From Azadirachta indica (taxonomy: Eukaryota > Streptophyta > Magnoliopsida > Sapindales > Meliaceae), in the NCBI GenBank assembly GCA_022749755.1, contig CM040442.1:19066504-19130503 (forward strand): 64,000 nucleotides of DNA. Reading direction: 5' to 3'. The position numbers and the translations under genes were made by a program. This document shows, one piece after another, positions 37,421 through 50,700 of this stretch. Under the pieces are notes generated by a model. The model saw nothing but the letters and a program-made list of their open reading frames with translations. It ran no database searches and had not been told where the DNA came from. The first letter of the stretch is position 1; every line of letters starts with the position of its first letter.

Positions 37421-38995
37421 ATAAGGATAACTTCTAAAAAATTGTTAGTAATTGGATAAGTCAGTGATTGACCCTATATTTTGTTGCATTTTTTTGAAGC
37501 CATTAACATTTTGAGGGATCATCTCTGGAAAGGAATTTTCAAATGCATATTGAGTCTTTTATTTTTTTTTATTTTAATTTTGTTCGAAGACTAGCAAAGT
37601 CTAGGTTTGGGTGAATTTGATAAATTAATATTTGTCCAAATATTTTGTTATATTTATGTTCTTTATTCATGTATTTTATCTTAAAATTTTATTACTTTAA
37701 GCTTTCTTTTTATTACGTTTAGGAATTGTTGTAGAAAGCCCAAAAATAAACCCAAGATGCTGGAAGGCCCATATTTGCTGAACATAGTCCGTATTTTCTA
37801 GCATAACTTTGTCCTCAATACTGGTATTTGGCTGATATAAAATAATTTGAAAACTAAACATAATGATTTACAACGCTACATTTAAAAAAGAAAAAAAAAT
37901 GTTAAAGTTTTAAGGGTCAAAATTCTAGGTAGAAAGGAGACAACTAGAAGACAGACTTTCCTTAACATGTGAGAGTAAATTTTGAATAAGTTGTTGACCA
38001 AATGAGTAAAAAGGGATGGTTTTGGAGGTGCTACTGGGCTGAGAATGAATTAGGGAAGGATTTGATGAATATGAGGGTTTCTAAAGAATGAGTTTTCCAT
38101 TGGAGGGGGGAGGGGGGGAATTGCTGGATTGAAGAGGAGGACATTTTTTATGGACAGAATTATCATCTTCTTCAAAACTTTGTGGTGAATTTTCAAAAAG
38201 GGAAGCTTTCTTTAAGTTTGTTTATTTTTCAAATATGTTTAGAACTTTTGTAATTAAATTCATAAATTTGAATTTAAGAATGCAAGTGTAAACATATTTT
38301 CAGATTTTGGCTTTACTATTGAAAATAATATTGAATATTTTGTGAAATGTGATTAATTAGAAGTTGAGATTATTTCTTGTTTATTTTCATTATTTGTTGT
38401 GGATTTGCTATTTATTATTTGTGATTAAAATTAATTTGAGAATTAAGGTGTTAGAAACATCATTTTACCTTAATTAAGCTCTTTTGAACAAAGTGTTTAA
38501 ATTGAATCCATTGAGTTCGTTTGATTTAAATGATTAAATGATTTCCTTGTAGCAATATAATTAATTAAATAGAAGTCTCGTATCAACGATATATTTAATT
38601 AATTATAAGTGAAAATTACCATGATCATTGAAATTGTATAGCTTTAATAGAAAAACTAATAATGTAAATTATATAATGATTGTTTAATTCACCTTATATT
38701 TTAATACCAGATTAGATAACTAGCCAAATCCTATCTAATTTCATTGAATTCAACAAAATTTTATAGATTTCAAGTTCTTGTAATTTATCTATTTAATCAC
38801 TTCAATTGAAATAATTTAACATTGTCATTTGATTGCATTAGAGTATTTACGATTTTATATTTACTTAAATTAGTAATTAACAGGAAATAATAAAGATTTA
38901 AATATTACAATTTCGCGAGAGATCGACCTCAGAGTGAACTTATTGTCAACTATTAATGATTCATGCACTTACAAGCATTTAAAATTTACACATCA
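37421..38995 (+). mobile_element. Athila-like 3' tail and full 3' LTR (37618-38995)
   Basis: 37421-37617 matches the tail at 16101-16310 (reversed). The LTR runs TGATAAATTAATATTTG ... AATTTACACATCA, 1,378 bp. No PBS follows, consistent with a 3' LTR whose element body was lost. Confidence 0.82.
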
Positions 38996-39547
38996 AAACT
39001 CAACTTCAAAACTACATACATGAAGCCTTTATATAGATTCTTGAAAGAAATGTCAAAGGTTAGGCCAACAACTACCAGAAATCTTAAGTTAGGCTAACAA
39101 CTATTACTTAATTTTGACAAATAAATACAAACATTTAAAATTCTTTGAAAATAAATCAAAACAGCTAAAACTTTGATTACAACTTAGCAAATCCTTATAT
39201 CATGTAGAAATTAAATAAAACACATTGAATTTAAATTAAAAAATCTTTAAAATCACTACATCCAGATTCTGTTTTGAAAATGAAAATATTGTAAAAAAAT
39301 TATCATAACTTTCTTTAGAGAACTCTAAATAATTTCTAAATAAATTAACCGTAAAATTTTATAAAAAGCTTACTTCTTCAACTTTTTAGTAGTACCAACC
39401 TCTTTCTGAAATATTATTTCAGTAAATACAGTTTAAATTTCAAAATTACTCCTCTGACATGTCTTCACAACTTAGTAAATTAGGGTAATCTTCTTGAACT
39501 TATTGGCACTTAAGTTTTGCTCTTGATGTTTGGACACTCCTATGTTA
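38996..39547 (-). repeat. Repeat C, second copy
   Basis: Reverse complement of the 25770-26248 type, slightly longer. It lies between the Athila LTR and reversed satellite and ends in TATGTTA. Confidence 0.65.
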
Positions 39548-40946
39548 GGGATGCATGTCTTTTTACTCACCGTGGGGTGATGATCATTACAATGTATTTC
39601 ATTTCAAAAATGGAAGGGTCGAAAATGAACGATTTTCTGAGATGAAATTGTCAAACGAAAAACGGGCTTAAAAATATGGTTTTGTTTCGTGATGGGATGC
39701 ATGTCTTATTACTAACCGTGGCATGACAATCGTTACAATACTTTTCATTTCAAAAATGGAAGAGTCAAAAATGTACGATTTTCGAAGACGAAATTATCAA
39801 ACGCGAAACAGGCACAAAAAAATAGTTTCGTTTTGAGACAGGACACATGTCTTATTACTCACTGTAGTGTCATGATCATTGCAATGCTTTCTATTCAAAA
39901 AGGGAGGAGTCGGAAATGTTTGATTCTCGGGAACAAAATTGTCAAACGAGAAATAGGTGCAAAAAAATGATTTCATTTTAAGACAGGATGCATGTCTTGT
40001 TACTCACCGTGGTATTACAATCGCAACAATGTATTTCATTTCAAAAATGGAAGAGTCGAAAATGTACAATTTTTGGGACGAAATTGTCAAACGAAAAACG
40101 AGCACAAAAATATGGTTCTGATTCATGATGGGATGCATGTCTTATTGCTAACCATGGCATAATGATCGTTACGATACTTTTCATTTCAAAAACGGAAGAG
40201 TTGGAAATGTACGATTTTGGGGGACGAAATTGTTAAACGCAAAACGGCACAAAAAAATGTTTTCGTTTTGAGATGGGACGCATGTCTTATTACTCACCGT
40301 GACGTCACGATCATTACAATACTTTCTATTCGAAAAGGGAGGAGTCGGAAATGTTCGATTCTCGGAAACAAAATTGTCAAAGGTAAAACGAGCGCAAAAA
40401 AATTGTTTCGTTTTGAGACGGGATGCATGTCTTGTTACTCACCGTGGCGTTACAATCGTCATAATGTATTTCATTTAAGAAATGAAAAAGTCAAAATGTA
40501 CGATTTTTGGGGACGAAATTGTCAAATGCAAAACGGGTGCAAAAAAATAGGTTTCTTTTCAAGAAGGGACACATGTCTTGTTACTCACTATGGGATGGCA
40601 ATCGTTACAATGCATTTCATTTCAAAAACGGAAGAGTAAAAAATGTACGATTTTCGGGAACGAAATTGTCAAATGCAAAACAGGTGCAAAAAAACAGGTT
40701 TTGTTTCAAGAAGGGATGCATGTCTTGTTGCTCACTGTGGGATGGTAATCGTTACAATACATTTCATTTCAAAAATGGAAGAGTCAGAAATGTACAATTT
40801 TCGGGGATGAAATTGTCAAACGCGAAACGGACGCAAAAAAATGGTTTCGTTTTAAGATGAGACATATGTCTTGTTTCTCACCATAATGTGATGATCGTTA
40901 CAATGCATTTCTATTCAAAAACGGAAGAGTCAGAAATGTACAATTT
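39548..40946 (-). repeat. 146-bp satellite array, block 5 (reverse orientation)
   Basis: About nine to ten units; landmark CATGTCTT spacing is 146-147 (40426, 40572, 40719). Orientation is opposite to blocks 1-4. The long ORFs over it are frame-hopping repeat artefacts. Confidence 0.92.
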
Positions 40947-41346
40947 TGATAAATCAATATTTGTCCTAGTATTTTACTATGTTTATGTCCTTTATTCATG
41001 TATTTTATCTTAAAATTTTATTACTTTGAGTTTCTTTTTATTACTTGTAGGAATTATTATAGAAAGCCAAAAACCAAACCCAAGATGCTGGCCTGTATTT
41101 GCTAAACAAACGCAATGATTTAAATTACATAATGATTGTTAAATTCACCTAATATTTCAATAGCAGATTAGATAACTAGCCAAATTTCATCTAATTTCAT
41201 TGAATTCAATAGAATTTTATTGATTTCAAGTTCTTGTAATTTAGCTTTTTAATCACTTCAATTGGAATAATATAAATTTGTCATTCGATTGTATTAGAGG
41301 ATTTACGATTTTATGTTTGGTTAAATTAGTAATTAACAAGAAATGA
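40947..41346 (+). repeat. Athila-like LTR fragment with large internal deletion
   Basis: Begins TGATAAATCAATATTTGTCC, follows the LTR to TGTATTTGCTAAACA, then jumps to its second half (ATTCACCTAATATTTC ... AGTAATTAACA). Satellite resumes on both sides, suggesting a decayed solo LTR. Confidence 0.78.
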
Positions 41347-44300
41347 TAGTTACAAAGCATTTCATTTAAAAAATGGAATAGTTGGAAACGAATGATTTTC
41401 GGTAACGAAATTGTCAAACGCAAAATGGGAGCAAAAAAGTGGTTTCATTTTGAGACAGGATGCGTGTCTTGTTACTCATCCTAGGCTGTCGATCGTTAAA
41501 ATGCATTTCATTTCAAAAACGGAAGAGTTGAAAATGAACATTTTTCGGAAACGAAATTGTCAAACACAAAACGGGCGCAAAAAAATGGTTTCCTTTCAGG
41601 ATGAGATGCATCTCTTGTGACTAAATGTGGTGTGACGATCATTACAATGTATTTCACTCAAAAAACGGAAGCGTCGGAAATGTAAGATTTTCGGGAACGA
41701 ATTTGTCAAACGAAAATCAGGTGCAAAAAAATGGTTTCATTTTGAAATGAAATGTATGTCTCTTTACTCACCGTGGTGTGACGATCGTTATAATGCATAT
41801 CATTTTAAAAATGGAAGGGTCAGAAATGAACGATTTTCAAGGACTAAATGGTTTTCTTTCAAGACAGGACGCATGTCTATTATTACTCAACGTGGTGTCA
41901 CAATCGTTGTAATGCATTTCATTCAGAAAACGGAAGAGTCCGAAATGAACAATTTTGGGGGACGTAATTGTCAAATGCAAAATGGGTGCAAAAAAATCGT
42001 TTCATTTCAAGATGAAACGCCTGTCTTGTTACTCACCGTGGTGTGACGATCGTTACAATGCATTTCATTTCGAAAAAGGAAGAGTCGGAAATGTACGATT
42101 GCCGGGGACGAAATTGTCAAACGCAAAATGGGTGCAAAAGAGTGGTTTCATTTTGAGGCGGGCTGCATATCTTTTTAATCATTATGGTGTGACTATTGTT
42201 ACAATGCATTTTATTTCAAAAAAGGAAGAGTCGGAAATGAACAATTTTCTGGGACGAAATTATCAAATGTGAAACGGCCAAGAAAAGTGATTTGTTTTGA
42301 GACGGGATGCATGTCTTGTGACTAACCATGGTGTGATGATCATTAAAATGTATTTCATTTAAAAAAAAAGGAAGAGTTGGAAATGTACGATTTTCAGGGA
42401 CGAAATTGTCAAATGCAAAACAGGTACAAAAAAATGCTTTTGTTTGAGACGGGATGCATGTTGTTTTACTCACCATGGGGTGATGATCGTTACAATACAT
42501 TTTATTTCAAAAATAGAAGAATCGGAAATGTACGATTTTCGGGGATAAAATTGTCAAACATAAAACAGTCGCAAAAAAATGGTTTCGTTTCGAGACTGGA
42601 CACATGTCTTGTTACTCACTGCAGGGTCACAATTGTTAGAATACATTTCATTTCAAAAATGGAAGAGTCAGAAATGTGCAATTTTCATGGATGAAATTGT
42701 CAAATGCAAAACGGACGCAAAAAAATGATTTCGTTTCAAGACGAGACACATGTCTTGTTTCTCTCATTGTGGCATGACGATTGTTAAAATGTATTTCATT
42801 TTAAAAAAGGGAAAGAATCGGAAATGAACGCGTTTTTCTGGGACGATATTGTCAAACACAAAACAGCCCCAAAAAACTGGTTTCCTTTCATGACGGAATG
42901 CATGTCTTGTGACTAACTGTAGAGTCACAATCGTTACAATGCATTTCATTTCAAAAATGGAAGAGTCGGAACAGAAGGCTTTTCGGGGACAATATTGTCA
43001 AACGCAAAATCGGCACAAAAAAATAGTTTCCTTTTGGGACGGAACACATGTCCTGTGACTCACTATGGCATGATGATCTTTACAATGCATTTCATTTAAA
43101 AAAAGGAAGAGTCGGAAATGAACGATTTTTGGAGATGAAATTGTTAAACGCAAAATGGGTGCAAAAAATTGTTTTCTTTTCAAGATGGAACGTATGTCTT
43201 TTTACTCACCGTTGTGTGATGATCATTACAATGCATTTCATTTCAAAAATGGAAGAGTCAGAAATGAATGATTTTTGGGGACGAAATTGTATATCGCAAA
43301 ACAGGCGCAAAAAAAATGGTTTCGTTTCGACACTGGACACATGTCTTGTTACTCACCGTGGGGTGACAATTGTTAGATTGCAATTTATTTCAAAAATGGA
43401 AGAGTCCGAAATTCACAATTTTCGGGGACGAAATTGTCAAGCGTAAAACGGATGCAAAAAAATGATTTCGTTTCGAGATGAGACACATGTCTTGTTTCTC
43501 ACTGTGGCATGACGATTGTTACAATATATTTCATTTAAAAAACAAAAGAGTCAGAAATGAACGCGCTTTTTAGGGACGATATTGTCAAACGCAAAACCGG
43601 CCACAAAAAAATGGTTTCCTTTCGAGACGGAATGCATGTCCTGTGACTCACTGTGGTGTCACAATCGTTATAATGCATTTCATTTCAAAATCGGAAGAGT
43701 CAAAAATGAATGATTTTTGGGGACAATATTGTCAAACACAAAATGGGCGTAAAAAAATGGTTTCCTTTCGGGAAAGAATGCATGTCTTGTGACTCACCGT
43801 AGCATCACAATCGTCACAATGTATTTTATTTCAAAAAAGGAAGAGTCAGAAATGAATAATTTTCGGGGACGAAATTATCAAACGCTAAACGGGAGCAAAA
43901 AATTTGTTTCATTTCGAGACGGGATGCATGTGTTGTTACTCATCACGGGGCAATGATCATTATAATACATTTCATTTCTAAAACGAAAGAGTAAAAAATG
44001 TACGATTTTCCGGGATGAAATTCTCAAACGCGAAACGGGCACAAAAAGGAAGAGTTGGAAATGAACGATTTTTGGGGACGAAATTGTGAAATGTAAAACG
44101 GGTGCAAAAAAATGGTTTCATTTTGAGACAGAACGCATGCCTTGTTACTCATTGCAGGTTGACGATTGTTACAATACATTTCATTTCAAAAACAAAACAG
44201 TCAAAAAATGTACAATTTTCGGGGATGAAATTGCCAAACGCGAACAAGCGCAAAAAAGTATTTCGTTTCGAGACAAAACACATGTTTTTTTACTCACCGT

Positions 44301-45929
44301 AGTGACACGATCGTTACAATGCATTTCATTTCCAAAACGGAAGAGTCAGAAATATACGATTTTTGGGGACAAAATTGTCAAACGCAAAACGGATGCAAAA
44401 AAGTGGTTTCGTTTTGAGACGGAACGCATGTCTTTTTACTCACTGGTGTGTGATGATCATTACAATGCATTTCATTTCAAAAATGGAAGAGTCGAAAATG
44501 ATCGCTTTTTGGGGACAAAATTATCAAACGCAAAACGGGCGCAAAAAAATGGTTTCCTTTCAGGATGGGATGCATGTCTTTTGACTCACCATGGCGTGAT
44601 GATCATTGCAATTTTTTAAATTTAAAAAAACGGAAGCCTCACAGTCACAAAAAAATGGTTTTGTTTCGAGACGGGACGCATTTCTTGTAACTCACTATGG
44701 CATCACGATCGTTACAATGCATTTCATTTAAAAAAAGGAGTCGGAAATAAACGATTTTCGGGGACGAAATTGTGAAAGGCAAAATGGGCGAGAAAAAATT
44801 GTTTCATTTCGGTCCAGGACGTGTGTCTTCTTACTCACCGTGGGGTGACGATAGTTGCAATGCATTTCATTTAAAAAATGGAAGAGTTGAAAATGTACAA
44901 TTCTCGAGAACGAAATTGTCAAACGCAAAACAGGTGCGAAAATATGGTTTCGTTTTGAGACGGGATGCTTGTCTTATTCTCACTGTGGTGTGACGATCGT
45001 TACAATAAATTTCATTTCCAAAACGGAAGAGTCGGAAATGTACGATTTTTGGGGACGAAATTGTCAAACGTGAAATGGGTACAAAAAAGTGGTTTCGTTT
45101 TGAGACGGAATGCATGTCTTTTTACTCACCATAGTGTGACAAAATTGTTACAATGCATTTCATTTAAAAAACAGAAGAGTCGGAAATAAACACTTTTCGC
45201 GGATGAAATTGTAAAACGCAAAACAGGCGCAAAAAAATGGTTTCTTTTTGGGACGGGACGCATGTCTTGTGACTCACCACGGCATGACAATCAATACAAT
45301 ACATTTCATTTAAAAAACGGAAGAGTCGGAATTGAACGATTCTCGGGGACGAAATTGTTAAACACAAAATGGGAGCAAAAAAATGGTTTTGTTTCGAGAT
45401 GGAATGTGTGTCTTTTTACTCACCATGGGGTGAAAATTGTTAGAATTCATTTCATTTCATTAATGGAAGAGTCAGAAATTTGTAATTTTCTGGGACAAAA
45501 TTGTCAAACACAAAACAAGCGAAAAAAATGGCTTTGTTTCGAGATAGTACGCATGTCTTGCTACTCACCGTGGGGTGGCGATCGTTACAATGCATTTCAT
45601 TTAAACAACAGAAGAGTCGGAAAGGTACAATTTTCAGGAAAAAAATTATCAAGTGCAAAACAGGCGCAAAAAATGGTTTCATTTCGAGACGGGATGCGTG
45701 TCTTGTTACTCATTGTGGTTTGATGATCATTACAATGCATTTCATTTCAAAAAACTGAAGAGTTAGAAATGTACGATTTTTAGGGACGAAATTGTTAAAC
45801 GCGAAATGAATGCAAAAAACGACTTTATTTCGAAACAAGACGCACATTTTGTCACTCAACCTGGCATGATGATCATTACAATGCATTTTGAAATAAAAAT
45901 AGAGGAGTAAAAAATGTACGTTTTTCATT
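41347..45929 (-). repeat. 146-bp satellite array, block 6 (reverse orientation)
   Basis: About 31 units, the longest array of the left arm. Many units carry TTTCGTTTTGAGACGGGA or close variants (e.g. 44948-44965). It ends abruptly at Athila gag sequence. Confidence 0.92.
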
Positions 45930-46585
45930 GGTAGCTGCAACGGAAAATGATCGTGAGGACATTAGATAAGAAGCATCTTGAATCTATCCCATGCTTCATG
46001 GAAAAGCGCTCTCTCCATTTGAGAAAAGGTGTCAATTTTAGTCCTTAACTCGGTGGTCTTTTGGTGAGAGTAGAATTTTCCCATAAATTTGTTGTAAACT
46101 GTTTCCCATGTAGTTAAGATATTGGTGGAAGAATCATTAACCAAGCTTTAGCTCTATCTTTAAGTGTGTAGGAAAAAACACCTCATCCTAAGTTGATCCT
46201 CGGTTAATCCTTGCAAAGAAAAAGTTTGCACTGTCGCATAAAAGTCCCTAATGAAAATCAAAGGGTCTTCGTTAGGAATTCCATAAAAAGAAGGCAACAT
46301 GGAATAATGTATGTTTTTTATCTCATAATTTCGTGCAGCATCCTCCAATTGTATGCAAGATGTAGAAGTGCTAACGATCGGCCTTGCATACTCCTTCATC
46401 GCCCTTTGTCTTTCAGCTACTTCCGTTGTTTGGGGCTCCATGCTTGCTGTTTCCTCAACAATTTTTTCTTCTTGTTCAGTACGTAATTGATGTCCTTCAA
46501 CTAGTTGTCTCAAGTTTTTCCTTATTCTTAAGATATCATCCCTTTTCTCCCCAAGATCTCCCCTTGGGGAATTGTCACCATGCAT
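45930..46585 (-). pseudogene. Athila-like gag fragment, left arm
   Basis: MHGDNSPRGDLGEKRDDILR starts at 46585. It continues ERQRAMKEYARPIV, MLPSFYGIPNEDPLIFIRDF and, after a frameshift at a poly-A run near 46175, TTWETVYNKFMGKFYSHQKT and FHEAWDRFKMLLI. The rest of gag is replaced by satellite. It is a close relative of the gag at 19359-21167 with two of its stops absent. An upstream ATG at 46750 lies inside the LTR and is not the start. Confidence 0.85.
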
Positions 46586-46716
46586 GTACCTAATGAAAGA
46601 AAATAAGAAAGAAATTAAGCTACAAAGAAACAAAATAAAATCGTAATAAATGAAACACTCAAAATAAATTAAAAAAATAGCAACAAAGAAAACAAATATA
46701 GAATTTAAACACCAAT

Positions 46717-46734
46717 TCCCCCGCAGCGGCGCCA
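46717..46734 (-). other. Athila-type PBS, left arm
   Basis: The minus strand reads TGGCGCCGCTGCGGGGGA, close to the tRNA-Asp-type PBS. The LTR end is six bases away. Confidence 0.78.
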
Positions 46735-46740
46735 AAAACT

Positions 46741-46836
46741 TAATGTACAAATTTTAAACGCTCTCAAGTAAATAATCTCAACCTTCTAATTAATCATATT
46801 TCACAAAATATTCAGTACCATTTTAATAGCAAAGCC
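46741..46836 (-). repeat. Athila-like LTR end, left arm, cut at palindrome centre
   Basis: The last 96 bp of an LTR; the cut falls at ...AATAGCAAAGCC. Compared with 38300-38995, the LTR is also missing its middle. Confidence 0.8.
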
Positions 46837-46881
46837 TTTTTTGAATTTAAGAATGAAAGTGTTAACATATTTTGGGAGTTT
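46837..46881. other. Palindrome loop, 45 bp
   Basis: Single-copy spacer between the arms. From about 46842 it is LTR sequence in + orientation (GAATTTAAGAATG..., as at 38273), so it belongs to the right arm. The left arm was cut shorter. Confidence 0.9.
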
Positions 46882-46977
46882 GGCTTTGCTATTAAAATGG
46901 TACTGAATATTTTGTGAAATATGATTAATTAGAAGGTTGAGATTATTTACTTGAGAGCGTTTAAAATTTGTACATTA
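46882..46977 (+). repeat. Athila-like LTR end, right arm
   Basis: Mirror of 46741-46836. With the loop it forms a continuous LTR 3' end of about 136 bp, followed by the PBS at 46984-47001. Confidence 0.8.
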
Positions 46978-47132
46978 AGTTTTTGGCGCCGCTGCGGGGG
47001 AATTGGTGTTTAAATTCTATATTTGTTTTCTTTGTTGCTATTTTTTTAATTTATTTTGAGTGTTTCATTTATTACGATTTTATTTTGTTTCTTTGTAGCT
47101 TAATTTCTTTCTTATTTTCTTTCATTAGGTAC

Positions 47133-47788
47133 ATGCATGGTGACAATTCCCCAAGGGGAGATCTTGGGGAGAAAAGGGATGATATCTTAAGAATAAGGAA
47201 AAACTTGAGACAACTAGTTGAAGGACATCAATTACGTACTGAACAAGAAGAAAAAATTGTTGAGGAAACAGCAAGCATGGAGCCCCAAACAACGGAAGTA
47301 GCTGAAAGACAAAGGGCGATGAAGGAGTATGCAAGGCCGATCGTTAGCACTTCTACATCTTGCATACAATTGGAGGATGCTGCACGAAATTATGAGATAA
47401 AAAACATACATTATTCCATGTTGCCTTCTTTTTATGGAATTCCTAACGAAGACCCTTTGATTTTCATTAGGGACTTTTATGCGACAGTGCAAACTTTTTC
47501 TTTGCAAGGATTAACCGAGGATCAACTTAGGATGAGGTGTTTTTCCTACACACTTAAAGATAGAGCTAAAGCTTGGTTAATGATTCTTCCACCAATATCT
47601 TAACTACATGGGAAACAGTTTACAACAAATTTATGGGAAAATTCTACTCTCACCAAAAGACCACCGAGTTAAGGACTAAAATTGACACCTTTTCTCAAAT
47701 GGAGAGAGAGCTTTTCCATGAAGCATGGGATAGATTCAAGATGCTTCTTATCTAATGTCCTCACGATCATTTTCCGTTGCAGCTACCA
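47133..47788 (+). pseudogene. Athila-like gag fragment, right arm
   Basis: Mirror of 45930-46585. Here the frame is open from MHGDNSPRGDLGEKRDDILR through MRCFSYTLKDRAKAWLM to ILPPIS and a stop, because the homopolymer near 47543 has five T rather than six. A second segment (47573-47755) has TTWETVYNKFMGKFYSHQKT. It then joins satellite. Confidence 0.85.
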
Positions 47789-50700
47789 ATGAAAAACGTA
47801 CATTTTTTACTCCTCTATTTTTATTTCAAAATGCATTGTAATGATCATCATGCCAGGTTGAGTGACAAGATGTGCGTCTTGTTTCAAAATAAAGTCATTT
47901 TTTGCGTTCATTTCGCGTTTAACAATTTCGTCATTAAAAATCGTACATTTCTAACTCTTCAGTTTTTTGAAATGAAATGCATTGTAATGATCATCAAACC
48001 ACAATGAGTAACAAGACACGCATCCCGTCTCGAAATGAAACCATTTTTTGCGCCTGTTTTGCACTTGATAATTTTTTTCCTGAAAATTGTACCTTTCCGA
48101 CTCTTCTGTTGTTTAAATGAAATGCATTGTAACGATCGCCACCCCACGGTGAGTAGCAAGACATGCGTACTATCCCGAAACAAAGCCATTTTTTTCGCTT
48201 GTTTTGTGTTTGACAATTTTGTCCCCGAAAATTACAAATTTCTGACTCTTCCATTAATGAAATGAAATGAATTCTAACAATTTTCACCCCATGGTGAGTA
48301 AAAAGACACACATTCCATCTCGAAACAAAACCATTTTTTTGCTCCCATTTTGTGTTTAACAATTTCGTCCCCAAGAATCGTTCAATTCCGACTCTTCCGT
48401 TTTTTAAATGAAATGTATTGTATTGATTGTCATGCCGTGGTGAGTCACAAGACATGCGTCCCGTCCCAAAAAGAAACCATTTTTTTGTGCCCGTTTTGCA
48501 TTTTACAATTTCATCGGCGAAAAGCGTTTATTTCCGACTCTTCTGTTTTTTAAATGAAATGCATTGTAACAATTTTGTCACACTATGGTGAGTAAAAAGA
48601 CATGCATTCCGTCTCAAAACGAAACCACTTTTTTGTACCCGTTTCACGTTTGACAATTTCATCCCCAAAAATCGTACATTTCCGACTCTTCCGTTTTGGA
48701 ATGAAATTTATTGTAACGATCGTCACACTACAGTGAGAATAAGACAAGCGTCCCGTCTCAAAACGAAACCATATTTTCGCACCCGTTTTGCGTTTGACAA
48801 TTTCGTTCTCGAGAATTGTACATTTTCAACTCTTCCATTTTTTAAATGAAATGCATTGCAACTATCGTCACCCCACGGTGAGTAAGAAGACACACGTCCT
48901 GGACCGAAATGAAACAATTTTTTCTCGCCCATTTTGCCTTTCACAATTTCATCCCCGAAAATCGTTTATTTCCGACTCTTCCTTTTTTTAAATGAAATGC
49001 ATTGTAACGATCGTGATGCCATAGTGAGTTACAAGAAATGCGTCCCGTCTCGAAACAAAACCATTTTTTTGTGACTGTGAGGCTTCCGTTTTTTTAAATT
49101 TAAAAAATTGCAATGATCATCACGCCACGGTGAGTCAAAAGACATGCATCCCATCCTGAAAGGAAACCATTTTTTTGCACCCGTTTTGCGTTTGATAATT
49201 TTGTCCCCAAAAAGCGATCATTTTCGACTCTTCCATTTTTGAAATGAAATGCATTGTAATGATCATCACACACCAGTGAGTAAAAAGACATGCGTTCCGT
49301 CTCAAAACGAAACCACTTTTTTGCATCCGTTTTGCGTTTGACAATTTTGTCCCCAAAAATCGTACATTTCCGACTCTTCCGTTTTGGAAATGAAATGCAT
49401 TGTAACGATCGTGTCACTACGGTGAGTAAAAAAACATGTGTTTTGTCTCGAAACGAAATAACTTTTTTGCGCTTGTTCGCGTTTGGCAATTTCATCCCCG
49501 AAAATTGTACATTTTTTGACTGTTTTGTTTTTGAAATGAAATGTATTGTAACAATCGTCAACCTGCAATGAGTAACAAGGCATGCGTTCTGTCTCAAAAT
49601 GAAACCATTTTTTTGCACCCGTTTTACATTTCACAATTTCGTCCCCAAAAATCGTTCATTTCCAACTCTTCCTTTTTGTGCCCGTTTCGCGTTTGAGAAT
49701 TTCATCCCGGAAAATCGTACATTTTTTACTCTTTCGTTTTAGAAATGAAATGTATTATAATGATCATTGCCCCGTGATGAGTAACAACACATGCATCCCG
49801 TCTCGAAATGAAACGAATTTTTTGCTCCTGTTTAGCGTTTGATAATTTCGTCCCCGAAAATTATTCATTTCCGACTCTTCCTTTTTTGAAATGAAATACA
49901 TTGTGACGATTGTGATGCTACGGTGAGTCACAAGACATGCGTTCTGTCCCGAAAGGAAACCATTTTTTTACGCCCATTTTGTGTTTGACAATATTGTCCC
50001 CAAAAATCATTCATTTTTGACTCTTCCGATTTTGAAATGAAATGCATTATAACGATTGTGACACCACAGTGAGTCACAGGACATGCATTCCGTCTCGAAA
50101 GGAAACCATTTTTTTGTGGCCGGTTTTGCGTTTGACAATATCGTCCCTAAAAAGCGCGTTCATTTCTGACTCTTTTGTTTTTTAAATGAAATATATTGTA
50201 ACAATCGTCATGCCACAGTGAGAAACAAGACATGTGTCTCATCTCGAAACGAAATCATTTTTTTGCATCCGTTTTACGCTTGACAATTTCGTCCCCGAAA
50301 ATTGTGAATTTCGGACTCTTCCATTTTTGAAATAAATTGCAATCTAACAATTGTCACCCCACGGTGAGTAACAAGACATGTGTCCAGTGTCGAAACGAAA
50401 CCATTTTTTTGCGCCTGTTTTGCGATGTACAATTTCGTCCCCAAAAATCATTCATTTCTGACTCTTCTATTTTTGAAATGAAATGCATTGTAATGATCAT
50501 CACACAACGGTGAGTAAAAAGACATACGTTCCATCTTGAAAAGAAAACAATTTTTTGCACCCATTTTGCGTTTAACAATTTCATCTCCAAAAATCGTTCA
50601 TTTCCAACTCTTCCTTTTTTTAAATGAAATGCATTGTAAAGATCATCATGCCATAGTGAGTCACAGGACATGTGTTCCGTCCCAAAAGGAAACTATTTTT

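Larger units (their letters stand above)
29727..46836 (+). repeat. Left arm of giant inverted repeat (at least 17.1 kb)
   Basis: Each position x here matches about 93718-x (near the centre) to 93727-x (far end) on the opposite strand. Element boundaries, PBS sites, stops and target duplications mirror one another. Divergence is about 1 percent in the LTR stretch I compared (4 differences in about 312 bp) and higher in some satellite units. Confidence 0.95.

Noticed and set aside
40217..45723. Many ORFs of 60-177 codons with a repeating NGFVSRRDACLVTHRG-like phrase
   Set aside because: They are translations of the 146-bp satellite. 146 is not a multiple of three, so each ORF changes frame from unit to unit, and both strands are equally open.
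46586..46750. N-terminal extension of the Athila gag ORF (starting MYIKFLAPLRGN)
   Set aside because: The extension translates the LTR end, PBS and leader. The homologous gag at 21167 starts at MHGDN, matching 46585.
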